From positions 2,040,001-2,104,000 of the forward strand of contig NZ_OY776574.1 in assembly GCF_963675815.1 (NCBI RefSeq): a stretch of DNA of 64,000 bases. Direction: 5' to 3'. Position numbers and translations under genes: made by a program. Below are positions 42,879-51,661 of the stretch, piece by piece. Position 1 is the first letter of the stretch. Each line of letters opens with the position of its first letter. This DNA is from an uncultured Desulfuromusa sp. Lineage in GTDB: Bacteria > Desulfobacterota > Desulfuromonadia > Desulfuromonadales > Geopsychrobacteraceae. A model generated the notes under the pieces. It did not search any database, was not told where the DNA came from, and worked only from the letters and a program-made list of their open reading frames with translations.

Positions 42879-43313
42879 ATGTCCTCGCTTTTACTGCCAA
42901 GTAAAAACAATATCGATAATCTTTCCAACCATATTTCCGAAAAGCTGGCAGGGTTGATGGGGCAATATGGCATTTCTGCCGCTCCGGAAACTATCCGTTA
43001 CGACAATAGCGGGACAATGATTTTGCCGGATGACTACGCCTACGCGGAAGAATTCAGCCAGATGTTGGAAGACAACCCAGCTCTGGAACGGGAAATGCGC
43101 GCGGTTAATGCTTTGTCATCACATTACGCGGGGATGCAAGAATCACAGGCTTTCCATCAGGAGTACCAGAATGCTTCACTGGCAGAGCAGAATGCCATAG
43201 TCGCCAAGTATTCATATCTGTTCACCGATTCGCGTTCAGCCGCAGATATTGCCTTGAAATTTACACCTGAGGGGGCTTTAACGATCAGTGTGGATGGAGA
43301 GCATTTGGCCTGA
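42879..43313 (+). CDS. Small soluble protein of unknown function
   Basis: I do not recognise this 144-residue protein. The start at 42879 (MSSLLLPSKNNIDNLSNH) is chosen because upstream in-frame codons look non-coding; only GGA precedes it. The protein is acidic, predicted mainly helical, has no Cys, no signal peptide and no membrane helix. The stretch EEFSQMLEDNPALEREMRAVNALSSHYAG is the most helix-like. It follows the PAS-LuxR gene by 126 bases on the same strand and could belong to the same transcript. Confidence 0.55.
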   Translation: MSSLLLPSKNNIDNLSNHISEKLAGLMGQYGISAAPETIRYDNSGTMILPDDYAYAEEFSQMLEDNPALEREMRAVNALSSHYAGMQESQAFHQEYQNASLAEQNAIVAKYSYLFTDSRSAADIALKFTPEGALTISVDGEHLA

Positions 43314-43417
43314 TTTTGCTCGAGCCCGGATATTGATTCAGATTCAATAATCCTCAGTGCTCCTGAAAGACGCCTGATTTTTAGCCTATAGTTCCATCAG
43401 GGGCGGTATCAATATCG

Positions 43418-44212
43418 TTATTCCACCTTAAGCTTGCGCATGACACGTCGCAACAGCGCCGGTGAGATCCGGTGCAACAGCAGACCGATGCGTTCTTTTC
43501 CGCCTGGAAAGACCTCGGCACGACCTTTGACCATGGCAGCAACAATCTGTTCGGCACAGTTTTCGGCGGAAATGGCTGCAGCCTGTTCCGGATCCATCTT
43601 GCCGTGGAGTGTGCCATCGCCACGCAGGGCGTTGCGCGACACATCAGTATTGACAAAACCGGGCGAAGCAACCAATACCCGAATACCGGCAGCGTGAACC
43701 TCAGCGCTCAGAGAGTCCATAAACCCCTGCAACGCATGCTTAGCCGCGGCATAGCCGGAACGTTGCGGAGAGGCAAACTTGCCCATCAGGCTGCTGACCG
43801 CAACAATCTGTCCCGCACCGCGTTCAATCATGCCCGGCAGAACTTTCCTGGTCAGGTCGACTGCCGCCATGAAATTGACTTCGAGCAGATGCCGGTAAAC
43901 CTCCATCCGAGTTTCAAGTACCGGGGAACGCTGGGTCATTCCGGCGTTGTTGATTAGGATATCCACAACACGGGGGATGTTCTGTAAACGGTTCCAGGCT
44001 GCATCGATCGAATTTGGATCGACGAGATCTAAGTCCAGGCAAAAATGGTCATCGGGGCTATGGCAACTCTGGCGGATGGCTTCCAACTTGTCTACGGAGC
44101 GCGCTGAAAGAATCAGCTTGGCCCCTTTTGCAGCTAATATATGCGCTAATGCGGCTCCAATACCCGAGGAAGCGCCGGTAATCCAGACTGTCTTTCCGGT
44201 GAAGTTATTCAT
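43418..44212 (-). CDS. Short-chain dehydrogenase/reductase
   Basis: This 264-residue SDR has cofactor loop TGASSGIGAALAH, a SARS segment after the second strand that favours NADP(H), NNAGMTQRS, and catalytic SSLMGKFASPQRSGYAAAKHA. The C-terminal part KGRAEVFPGGKERIGLLLHRISPALLRRVMRK resembles DltE- or DHRS7-like SDRs that often act on lipids or steroids, but the substrate is unknown. It stands alone, with a divergent ABC-F gene about 340 bases away. Confidence 0.87.
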   Translation of the reverse strand: MNNFTGKTVWITGASSGIGAALAHILAAKGAKLILSARSVDKLEAIRQSCHSPDDHFCLDLDLVDPNSIDAAWNRLQNIPRVVDILINNAGMTQRSPVLETRMEVYRHLLEVNFMAAVDLTRKVLPGMIERGAGQIVAVSSLMGKFASPQRSGYAAAKHALQGFMDSLSAEVHAAGIRVLVASPGFVNTDVSRNALRGDGTLHGKMDPEQAAAISAENCAEQIVAAMVKGRAEVFPGGKERIGLLLHRISPALLRRVMRKLKVE

Positions 44213-44548
44213 GGTCGTTCCGTCTTCTTTCTGGAGGCATGTTTTTGTCGATTGATAGTGAGTCTTCTGTTGGAACCATGTCTTTTCGTTTGTTGTTTTT
44301 CCATCGAGTGAACAATTTTACCACCTATCAGCAAAAGCCCATAGGTGTAAATCAACGATCTCTGTTGGCATGAATTGCGGATGCCATCATTAGCGTTCCC
44401 ATGAAAATAACCGTCAGTCGTGATAAAAAAATCACCTATACCTGTGGCGAGGGAAGGTAAGAGATGGTGGGCTTGTTTTGGAAAGTTTTTCTTGCCCGGA
44501 CATGCTCAACATGTTACCAGAACAGGATTTTTTCAAGCGAGGAGAACT
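44213..44548. other. 336-base divergent spacer
   Basis: Between the SDR and ABC-F genes. It should hold both promoters, but I find no -35/-10 pair of good quality and no hairpin. An in-frame upward extension of the ABC-F gene to 44420 exists but lacks a ribosome site and family similarity. Confidence 0.35.
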
Positions 44549-46183
44549 ATGATTCATCTGACTGATATAACCAAGCAGCACGGTAACCGGGTGTTGTTCA
44601 AAAATGCCGGATTTCAGATTCTTCCCGGGAGCCGAACGGGTTTGGTTGGCCCGAATGGTGCGGGTAAATCGACGATATTTCGGTTGATTACCGGTGAAGA
44701 AAGTCTGGATAGCGGGGAAATTTCCTGTGCGAAAAAAACTGTCATTGGTTATTTCTCTCAGGATGTCGGTGATATGTCCGGTCGGAGTGCTTTGGAAGAG
44801 GTCATCGCCGCTTCTGAGGTTACAGTCGCTCTTGGTGAACAGATTCGTCACATGGAAGCACAGATGTGTGATCCGTTGGATGATGATGAAATGGCGCAGT
44901 TACTGGAGCGCTATGGAGATATTCAGCAGGAATTTGAACACCGTGGCGGTTATGATCTGGAATCCCGGGCACAAGCTGTTTTGACCGGTCTCGGGATCGG
45001 GCCGGAGGATTATGCTCGTCCGGTTGAGAGTTTCAGCGGTGGCTGGAAGATGCGGATTGCCTTGGCCCGTATTTTAACTCTGAATCCTGATGTCCTGCTG
45101 CTTGATGAGCCGACCAACCACCTTGATGTCGAGTCGATTGTATGGCTGGAAAACTGGTTGGTGGATGACTATCAAGGAGCCCTGGTGATGACCAGCCACG
45201 ACCGGGATTTTATGAATCGTCTGGTAGAAAAAATCGTTGAGGTCGGTAACGGGATGATTACCAGTTATGCCGGGAATTACGATTTCTATTTGCGTGAGCG
45301 GGAGGTACGGCGTGAGCAGCTGATTGCGAGTCATAAGCGGCAACAGGAAATGCTTGCGAAAGAAGAGGAGTTTATTGCCAAGTTTGCAGCCCGGGCGTCC
45401 CATGCCGCACAGGTTCAATCGCGGGTGAAGAAACTGGAGAAGATTGAAAGAATTGAACTGCCGCCTGAACAGAAAACCGTCAGGTTTGAATTTTCCGCTC
45501 CCCCACGTAGCGGCGATGATGTTATCGCGATGCAGTCCCTTGGGAAGACCTGGACGCAGGATGGTGAAGCTGAAAAGCCGGTATTTTCAGGAATCTCGGG
45601 TATGGTGACCCGTGGCGACAAAATTGCTGTGGTCGGGATCAATGGTGCAGGGAAGTCGACCTTTCTGAAAACCCTTTCCGGGTTAACTGATCCGACTGAG
45701 GGAACCGTGACCATTGGTGCCAACATCTTTTCCGGTTATTTCAGCCAACATTCGATGGAAGTGCTGAATCCCCAGAGAACCGTTTTTGAAACGGTGCAGG
45801 ATGCTTTGCCGCAGCAAACGGTCGGGGTGCTCCGTAATCTTTGTGCGGCATTCCTGTTTCAGGGAGATGATGTCGACAAGCGGGTTGATAAGCTTTCCGG
45901 AGGAGAGAAATCACGATTGGTTCTGGCAACGTTGCTGGGGCGACCTCTCAACCTTCTGATTCTGGATGAACCTACCAATCACCTGGATATCCAGTCACGC
46001 GAAGTTCTTCTGCAGGCATTGAAAGGTTTTGCCGGGACTTTGCTGCTGGTCAGTCATGATCGCCATTTCCTCCGTTCGTTGGTTGATCGGGTATTTGAGA
46101 TTGACCATGGAGAAATGATCCCTTATGAAGGGGGATATGAATATTATCTGCAGAAGTCCGGGCGTGACCACAAAACGGTATGA
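44549..46183 (+). CDS. ABC-F family ATPase
   Basis: This 544-residue protein has two ABC ATPase domains on one chain and no membrane segment, as in Uup, YheS and EttA relatives that act on ribosomes. The first domain has GPNGAGKSTIFRL, signature SFSGGWKMRIALARIL and DEPTNHLD. The inter-domain linker (about 240-320) is charged and helical with FAARASHAAQVQSRVKKLEKI, and the second domain has GINGAGKSTFLKTL, LSGGEKSRLVLATLL and DEPTNHLD. It ends soon after the second domain, so the Uup-type C-terminal coiled coil is missing. GAGGAG before the ATG at 44549 fixes the start. Likely a translation factor or ribosome-protection protein. Confidence 0.92.
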   Translation: MIHLTDITKQHGNRVLFKNAGFQILPGSRTGLVGPNGAGKSTIFRLITGEESLDSGEISCAKKTVIGYFSQDVGDMSGRSALEEVIAASEVTVALGEQIRHMEAQMCDPLDDDEMAQLLERYGDIQQEFEHRGGYDLESRAQAVLTGLGIGPEDYARPVESFSGGWKMRIALARILTLNPDVLLLDEPTNHLDVESIVWLENWLVDDYQGALVMTSHDRDFMNRLVEKIVEVGNGMITSYAGNYDFYLREREVRREQLIASHKRQQEMLAKEEEFIAKFAARASHAAQVQSRVKKLEKIERIELPPEQKTVRFEFSAPPRSGDDVIAMQSLGKTWTQDGEAEKPVFSGISGMVTRGDKIAVVGINGAGKSTFLKTLSGLTDPTEGTVTIGANIFSGYFSQHSMEVLNPQRTVFETVQDALPQQTVGVLRNLCAAFLFQGDDVDKRVDKLSGGEKSRLVLATLLGRPLNLLILDEPTNHLDIQSREVLLQALKGFAGTLLLVSHDRHFLRSLVDRVFEIDHGEMIPYEGGYEYYLQKSGRDHKTV

Positions 46184-46243
46184 CCGATTTTTTTGCTGTT
46201 CTTGTCATCGGGAGCAATTGTCTTTAATCTATTTTAAGTATTG

Positions 46244-46846
46244 TCACAAGCCATACTGGTATTTGATGACTGCTGATGTTTGTATGGTTTTGCTGCCGGT
46301 ACTTTTGGGTCGTTTGATTTTTCCGCTGGCCTTGTTGATTGCTTCCATAGCGCTTTGATCCAAGAGTTTATTGCCTGACGAATCCAATATCTGGACATTT
46401 GAAAATAGACCGTTGCGTGAAATCGAAAATCCGACTTTTACATTACCTATCCAATTGGAATAACCGGCAGTTGCAGTCGCTTTTTTGTTCTTTTCAATTT
46501 CTTCTCTGATTGTTTGAAGATAACGCCGTAAGATAGCCTTGGCTTGGTTGAGCGAATAAGCACTATTCTTTTTTTGGGGGGTGACGGCCTTGCTTGCAAT
46601 CGCCTCATTGAGAAGTTTTTTGATCTCGTCGATCTCACTGGTCGTGTATTGATGGGCCTTGATTTTTTGTCCGATCGGGCTGAACTCAATGGGAATACGA
46701 ACTTCTTCTCCTTTTGAAGTCAAGGTGCTCTCAGCTTCTGATCCAAGAATCCCTGATTCGCCCTGTAGTAGAGTGAAATGAAAGATACATGAAATAATCA
46801 GTGAAACCAGCAAGATGTTATTAAAACTTTGGGATTCAGGGTTCAT
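46244..46846 (-). CDS. tonB: TonB-like energy transducer
   Basis: This 200-residue protein has one N-terminal membrane helix (about residues 9-28, NNILLVSLIISCIFHFTLLQ) and a C-terminal TonB domain. The domain runs GNVKVGFSISRNGLFSNVQI, SSGNKLLDQSAMEAINKASG and ends with AVIKYQY. The middle is Lys/Glu-rich and lacks the usual long Pro-rich spacer, so its reach across the periplasm may be short. The ATG at 46846 overlaps the exbD stop by 11 bases. With ExbB and ExbD it would transmit proton-motive force to an outer-membrane receptor, which is not in the window. Confidence 0.85.
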   Translation of the reverse strand: MNPESQSFNNILLVSLIISCIFHFTLLQGESGILGSEAESTLTSKGEEVRIPIEFSPIGQKIKAHQYTTSEIDEIKKLLNEAIASKAVTPQKKNSAYSLNQAKAILRRYLQTIREEIEKNKKATATAGYSNWIGNVKVGFSISRNGLFSNVQILDSSGNKLLDQSAMEAINKASGKIKRPKSTGSKTIQTSAVIKYQYGL

Positions 46847-47249
46847 CACGTTTAATGTCGGTAGCAATAACAAGATTGTCGAAGTTTGTTTTGCGAACAC
46901 TGTCCATGACCGAAACAAAAGCATTCACTGAGGCTGCTTGGTGCGCTTTCAGAATAACCAAAGGTTGATTTTGGTCCTGCTTTTTTGCCGCAAGGAGAAG
47001 TCCCTCCAGTTGCTCTCTTTCAATCTTCAAACTGTTGAATAACAGCTCATCGTTTTTTGTGATGACAATTTCCCAGTGTTCTGAGGGCAGGGTCTCAGCT
47101 GTGTTTGCCTCTGGAAGATCAAGCACGATCCCACGGGAGACATTGGCTGTCAGTATAAAAAAAATCAACAGAATGAAAATCACATCAACCAGCGGTGTGA
47201 TGTTGAAACCGATAGTGTCAACCGGACTTTTCTCAGTGAAGTTGATCAT
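46836..47249 (-). CDS. exbD: Biopolymer transport protein ExbD
   Basis: This 137-residue ExbD/TolR protein has one membrane helix (about 17-40) carrying the proton-carrying aspartate in NITPLVDVIFILLIFFI. A periplasmic domain follows with QPLVILKAHQAASVNAFVSVMD. It partners ExbB and TonB. The start overlaps the exbB stop in an ATGA and the end overlaps tonB, so three genes are translationally coupled. Confidence 0.93.
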   Translation of the reverse strand: MINFTEKSPVDTIGFNITPLVDVIFILLIFFILTANVSRGIVLDLPEANTAETLPSEHWEIVITKNDELLFNSLKIEREQLEGLLLAAKKQDQNQPLVILKAHQAASVNAFVSVMDSVRKTNFDNLVIATDIKRDEP

Positions 47250-47872
47250 CTCGCGTCCATCCTGTTTCTGGAATGATGATTCAGAATTGCAATCAGTGAA
47301 TTTCCGGTGGATTGCATGTGATGTGCAATCATTGCAATGTTGCGGTTTAGATAATGGTATGCCAGCACAGTCGGGATTGCCACGCTCATGCCTGCAGCTG
47401 TGGTCAGCAGGGCTGTCCAGATACCGCCGGCCAGGAGGCCCGGATCCGCAGCCCCTTGCATATCGGACACTTTAGAAAAAACCTCAATCATCCCAAAAAC
47501 AGTTCCCAGAAGGCCCATGAGTGGAACAACAGCGCCAATGGCTGATAGGATGCTGAGTCGCGTCCTCAGTTGAAAAAGGAGTTCATCACCAGCCATGATG
47601 GCAGCCTTCTCCTGATGAACTTCATTCTCTACGCTCAAAATAGCCAAGAGTATTTTTTTAAAAGATGACTGTTCGCTACCAATAATTTTAAGTGCTTCAG
47701 TAATTTTTCCTGCTTCACTCAATCGAAATACTTCATCAATTTTGGTTTGATCAGGGCGCGGTGTTTTCCAGAAAACCACGTAAAATCGTTCGATGATGAC
47801 AGCAAATGAGATGACTGAACAAAGCAGAATCGGATACATCATGAATCCACCTTTTTCGAACAATTCCATCAT
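47246..47872 (-). CDS. exbB: MotA/TolQ/ExbB proton channel protein
   Basis: The 208-residue protein has three membrane helices (about 11-30, 105-130, 150-175) and the family core LLFQLRTRLSILSAIGAVVPLMGLLGTVFGM followed by GIWTALLTTAAGMSVAIPTVLAYH. It forms the channel of the ExbBD-TonB motor. GAGG before the ATG at 47872 supports the start. It leads exbB-exbD-tonB. No Fur box was recognised upstream. Confidence 0.92.
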   Translation of the reverse strand: MMELFEKGGFMMYPILLCSVISFAVIIERFYVVFWKTPRPDQTKIDEVFRLSEAGKITEALKIIGSEQSSFKKILLAILSVENEVHQEKAAIMAGDELLFQLRTRLSILSAIGAVVPLMGLLGTVFGMIEVFSKVSDMQGAADPGLLAGGIWTALLTTAAGMSVAIPTVLAYHYLNRNIAMIAHHMQSTGNSLIAILNHHSRNRMDAR

Positions 47873-48056
47873 ATCTATACCTCGTGTGTTGATTGATTTT
47901 CAGCGCCCTGAGTTTTCGAGTTGTTGAGCTAAAGTTATTCCCGATGATGAGAAAGAGACCGGACAATCAGGATGCAATAAAAATCGAAACGCCATAGTGC
48001 TTGCCTATTGTATTGTTTTAAAGGTTTGTGTCTGTCAATTAGTTTCCGAAAAGGTC

Positions 48057-48082
48057 AAGGTGGAGCAGCTTTGCCCCACCTT
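48057..48082 (-). terminator. Hairpin after the lipoprotein gene
   Basis: AAGGTGG and CCACCTT pair around a 12-base loop about 40 bases after the lipoprotein stop on the minus strand. The T tract is poor, so this is a weak terminator or a 3'-end stabiliser. Confidence 0.45.
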
Positions 48083-48122
48083 TTACCAGCTTCTGCGTTA
48101 CAAAGAGGATGTTGCCCTACAT

Positions 48123-48497
48123 TTAATACTCAACTTTGCCACTCTTAGGTCCTTTCCAATCAAATGAAACAATTTTTCCATTTTTCCAGGCGATATCAAA
48201 GGTTCTCACTGTGCCGGCAGCCGTTTCAGATTTCTCACAACTATCAACGGTCACTTCGGCGGTATAAAGAATGGTTTCACCCTTTTTTTCCGTATTTGTA
48301 ATTTTCGAGGCTCCGAGATCGCAGGCTTGCAAAGATTCAGGAACGACTTCCGGCGCTGCAGAATACTTGTTCACAACAGCTGCTATCTTTTCTTTCGAAC
48401 TCAGGGCACCCATAAATTCTTTCATTTCCGGGGTCACAGAGTTACTGCATCCGGCTAAAAAAACACATATGGCTAGACTAATTAATATTTTTCTCAT
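48123..48497 (-). CDS. Small lipoprotein of unknown function
   Basis: This 124-residue protein has a signal peptide ending in the lipobox LAGC at residues 14-17, so it should be lipid-anchored. The mature part has a single small domain with CDLGASKITNTEKKGETILYTAEVTVDSC and ends FDIAWKNGKIVSFDWKGPKSG. The two Cys could be bridged. I do not recognise a family. It is separate from exbB by 250 bases and from the CobW gene by 66 bases on the same strand. Confidence 0.75.
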   Translation of the reverse strand: MRKILISLAICVFLAGCSNSVTPEMKEFMGALSSKEKIAAVVNKYSAAPEVVPESLQACDLGASKITNTEKKGETILYTAEVTVDSCEKSETAAGTVRTFDIAWKNGKIVSFDWKGPKSGKVEY

Positions 48498-48563
48498 CCT
48501 GTTTCTCCTGTCGATTGTTTTTAATCTGCATAATTTATAGTGTCAGGCTTGTTGCTTCATTGT

Positions 48564-50393
48564 TTAACTTGCTGTTATTGCTAAAAGTGGCTCTGCACTT
48601 TTTTCAATTTCTTCGCCAATGAAAACCAGAAAATTGTCCTCTGTGAGTTCCTCAGTTGTCAGGGTCAGGCTATGGGATCCGGGGACATATTGATAATAGT
48701 AGCGGTCTTCGTTGTCGGTGAATTGCATGATCCCTTTAATTCTGAGGACTTTCTTTGACAAGGTTGCCGCTTTTTCAAGGAATTGATCTTTATCCAGTGG
48801 TGATTGCAATTTGACCAGAATGCTGGAGATATTCTGCTTGGAATGAGTATGGTGATGCATTGTCTCTACACGATTGAGGCTGTCTGTCAGCTGGACATTT
48901 CCGGTCAGGTTGACACCATAAAGTTGCGGAGCTGAAAAGTCACCATGATTGCCCTGATGAATCGCTGCAAGAGGATTAAGGGCTTGAATCTCTGCTGTCA
49001 GCGTTTTCAGGTCAGCGGCTGGAATATCATCGGACTTGTTTATCAGAATTACGTCTGCGAGGATAACCTGTTCTCTGGCAACACCGTATTTCTCCAAAAC
49101 AGCAAAACCCTGTGTGGCATCAATGACAGTTGTGATCGAGCAGAAGTCGAGTTGGTCTTCCAGTTCCGATATTTCACCGAGAAAGTTGGCTGGATTTGCC
49201 AGTCCGGTGGTTTCAACAACGACAAAGTCTGGTTGAAAACCGGAAATGATTTCCGACAGTGCCAGTTTCAGGCTTCCCGCCAGGGTGCAACAGATACATC
49301 CTTCATCCATTTCAGTAACGGCATAATGTTGCCCGATCAGATGGGTATCCAGGCTTTTGGCTCCAATTTCATTTTGAACGATGGCGACAAATGCGTTGCG
49401 TTCAGCCTGATACTCGATGAAATGATTCAGGAAGCTGGTTTTTCCTGAACCCAAAAATCCGGTTAAAATAATTAATTTTGGGTGCTCAGTGATGCCCATG
49501 GTATTTTTATCAACACTGAATCGGGCTCCGGGGACCTCAGCCTGCCACCAGTTTTCCTCTGCATATTCAAGTGGTTTGGGGGCGGGTGAATGCCACAGGA
49601 TGTCGGTCTGATAACGACCACCAAGTTGCACCTGGGAAGAATTTGCTCCCCAGGTCAGTGCGAAATTGATTAACTTGATTTCTGAACGCCGCTGTCGTTC
49701 CAGTTTCTGCTGCTGGTGATAGATGTAGTGATGGCCGCTTTGATAACTGCGCCTCAGGTTTTCTGGTCCGTTTTTAAAGCAGAAACTGAATGATGTGGCA
49801 ATGATCCTGAAAAAGTCGAGGGCAAGAGAGAATGCAGCCAGGTCCTGGTCCACCTCGCCGGGCGCAATAACCTGCTCCTGCCGGTTGTCTTTTGTGATGG
49901 TCACACCATCGGCACTGATCAGGATCAGTTGCTCTGTTGCCTCAAGTGAAAGTTCGACGGCACTGTTTTCAGAATTGTATGTGATCTTGAGTTGGCCGAT
50001 ATGGAAGAGGGCTTTCAGGGTGTCATGGGTTGTAAATTCGCGGATATGTTGCAGGTAGTCTGGCTGCAGGGCTTCAATGCAGGCAGCTACAGAGAATGAC
50101 TCCAGCCATTCTTCCTCAGGGTCAGGGAAATAATACAGGCTAAATGTGGCATGGCCCCGACCGCGTTGTTGTGTTGTTCCGACAAGACTGAGTCCAAAGA
50201 CACCAGCGTGTTCAGCGATTTTAATGCTGAAACCGTTATTCGGGCACTCTTTTACACCTCGCCAACCGAGACGTTGCCTGACTCCTGGAATGAAATTAGA
50301 ACGTAACAGGATGACGGGCAACAGTTTCATGGCAACCTGTTGCGCATCAGCAAGTACGGCTGGTGGCAGAATTGTGCTCAGTCTTTTTATCAT
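48564..50393 (-). CDS. CobW/G3E-family GTPase with long novel N-terminal domain
   Basis: The 609-residue protein has a standard G3E metallochaperone GTPase from about residue 304. Motifs are the P-loop GFLGSGKTS (312-320), the metal-binding GCICC (365-369), VVETTGLANP and NKSD. A His-rich stretch (ETMHHHTHSKQ) lies before the CobW C-terminal domain. GTPases of this type deliver zinc, cobalt or other metals to client enzymes. The first 300 residues are unusual and I do not recognise them. Typical family members have 300-400 residues in all. The ATG at 50393 follows GGGGG. It lies 88 bases after a Tat-exported metallo-beta-lactamase-fold gene on the same strand, a plausible metal-dependent client. 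Confidence 0.87.
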   Translation of the reverse strand: MIKRLSTILPPAVLADAQQVAMKLLPVILLRSNFIPGVRQRLGWRGVKECPNNGFSIKIAEHAGVFGLSLVGTTQQRGRGHATFSLYYFPDPEEEWLESFSVAACIEALQPDYLQHIREFTTHDTLKALFHIGQLKITYNSENSAVELSLEATEQLILISADGVTITKDNRQEQVIAPGEVDQDLAAFSLALDFFRIIATSFSFCFKNGPENLRRSYQSGHHYIYHQQQKLERQRRSEIKLINFALTWGANSSQVQLGGRYQTDILWHSPAPKPLEYAEENWWQAEVPGARFSVDKNTMGITEHPKLIILTGFLGSGKTSFLNHFIEYQAERNAFVAIVQNEIGAKSLDTHLIGQHYAVTEMDEGCICCTLAGSLKLALSEIISGFQPDFVVVETTGLANPANFLGEISELEDQLDFCSITTVIDATQGFAVLEKYGVAREQVILADVILINKSDDIPAADLKTLTAEIQALNPLAAIHQGNHGDFSAPQLYGVNLTGNVQLTDSLNRVETMHHHTHSKQNISSILVKLQSPLDKDQFLEKAATLSKKVLRIKGIMQFTDNEDRYYYQYVPGSHSLTLTTEELTEDNFLVFIGEEIEKSAEPLLAITAS

Positions 50394-50422
50394 ATTTTTG
50401 CCCCCATAATCCTGTCGCCTAT

Positions 50423-50453
50423 CGTTGGGCTGCCCGTCAAGGTCAGCCCAACG
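50423..50453 (-). other. Hairpin between the MBL and CobW-type genes
   Basis: CGTTGGGCTG and CAGCCCAACG form a perfect 10-bp stem with an 11-base loop in the 88-base gap. No T tract follows on the minus strand, so it may be an intercistronic stabiliser or partial attenuator between the operon and the GTPase gene. Confidence 0.6.
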
Positions 50454-50481
50454 TTTCACTTGAAGTCTACTTTGTAACCAA

Positions 50482-51639
50482 TTAGCCGAATGTTATGACA
50501 TCCCCATTGCCTAAATAAGCTTTGTCTTTAGAGCGGAATCGAGATGTCCCTTCAATCACCGGATAACCTTGCCTGATAAATTTCTTGGCACACAGAATAC
50601 CCGTACAATGGTTACAGCCGATGCGATCAAAGTCGTAGTTGCGCAAGGAAATGACCAGATCGTCATACTTCGGATCCCAGTCATCGAACGGCGAGATGTG
50701 TAATCCGCCATAGATGCCGTGGAAATTATCGTTTTCGTATTTGATCTCTTTGTATGCGGTTTCAGCAAAATGGATAATGCCCTGATGGCAGCAACCGGTG
50801 ACGCTGACCAGCCCCTTGCCGGCAACATTGAAGTACATGGATTGTTCACCGTAAACCCGACAGATGATGGGGATATCAAAAACATAGGTTGCCATGCCGG
50901 GGATGTGTGGATTCAACCCTATCGGGACGGTGACAACTTTGCCCGTGTGGCCACAATCCTTGATGTACTGCAAACCTTCCGAATAAAATCCCTCAGGGAT
51001 ATAAAGAGTGATCGTCGGGTCATATTTGAGCGTGACCGGCAGGCCCCAGAAATGATCGAAGTGTTCGTGAGAGATGAACAGCGCTTCAATCTCACGGTTG
51101 AGCAACATCTTGTCGATCCCTTCACGTTTGAAGCATTCGTGGGTCCAGGCGTAACTCCAGCCTGTATCGAGCAGGAATTTGCGCTTTTTCCCGGACATCT
51201 CTTCCACTTCGACCAGTGCAGCAAAACCACCGGCATTTTCCGGGCTAACACAATTTTTGACGCAGATGTCCCAGGCCTCATCGACTTTGTCAGGCAGGAG
51301 ATGCTTGATCTTAGCCATGCCTTCCTGATAGCTACCTTTTCCCAGCCCCTTGCCGTTGCCGAAAGGTGGCCAGTTGTAATCGTACTGGTTGACCAGCAAG
51401 CCACCAGCACCTTTGATATCACTCATCAGAATGGAATTTTCAAACCAGCTGGTTTCGCTGATATTGGTGACCTTGACACTTTTACAGACGCCAATATCGG
51501 TCATCTTCCGGACTGTGTCCGGAAAGTTCTTTTTCCTAAGAGGTGAATAGGAGTAAACACCCATGGCACCAAGCATTCCAAGGCCGATACCAGTTGTCGC
51601 TCCTTTAAGAAAATCACGACGTTTGACTTTATCAGACAT
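50482..51639 (-). CDS. Tat-exported metallo-beta-lactamase-fold hydrolase
   Basis: This 385-residue protein carries a Tat signal (KRRDFLKGATTGIGLGMLGAM, twin Arg at 7-8), so it should fold and take up metal before export to the periplasm. The MBL metal motif is HEHFDH (191-196). Later elements, VTGCCHQGI, GGLHIS and GCNHCTG, match the dihydropteroate-synthase-like MBL subgroup named after the archaeal DHPS enzyme, where TGCxHxGI and GGxHL are typical. Here the metal-site region is enriched in Cys. The substrate is unknown. AGGAGG precedes the ATG at 51639. It is the fourth gene of an operon led by a GntR regulator and follows an 11-helix membrane protein by 22 bases. Confidence 0.85.
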   Translation of the reverse strand: MSDKVKRRDFLKGATTGIGLGMLGAMGVYSYSPLRKKNFPDTVRKMTDIGVCKSVKVTNISETSWFENSILMSDIKGAGGLLVNQYDYNWPPFGNGKGLGKGSYQEGMAKIKHLLPDKVDEAWDICVKNCVSPENAGGFAALVEVEEMSGKKRKFLLDTGWSYAWTHECFKREGIDKMLLNREIEALFISHEHFDHFWGLPVTLKYDPTITLYIPEGFYSEGLQYIKDCGHTGKVVTVPIGLNPHIPGMATYVFDIPIICRVYGEQSMYFNVAGKGLVSVTGCCHQGIIHFAETAYKEIKYENDNFHGIYGGLHISPFDDWDPKYDDLVISLRNYDFDRIGCNHCTGILCAKKFIRQGYPVIEGTSRFRSKDKAYLGNGDVITFG

Positions 51640-51661
51640 AATTTAACCTCCTGTGCTGCGG

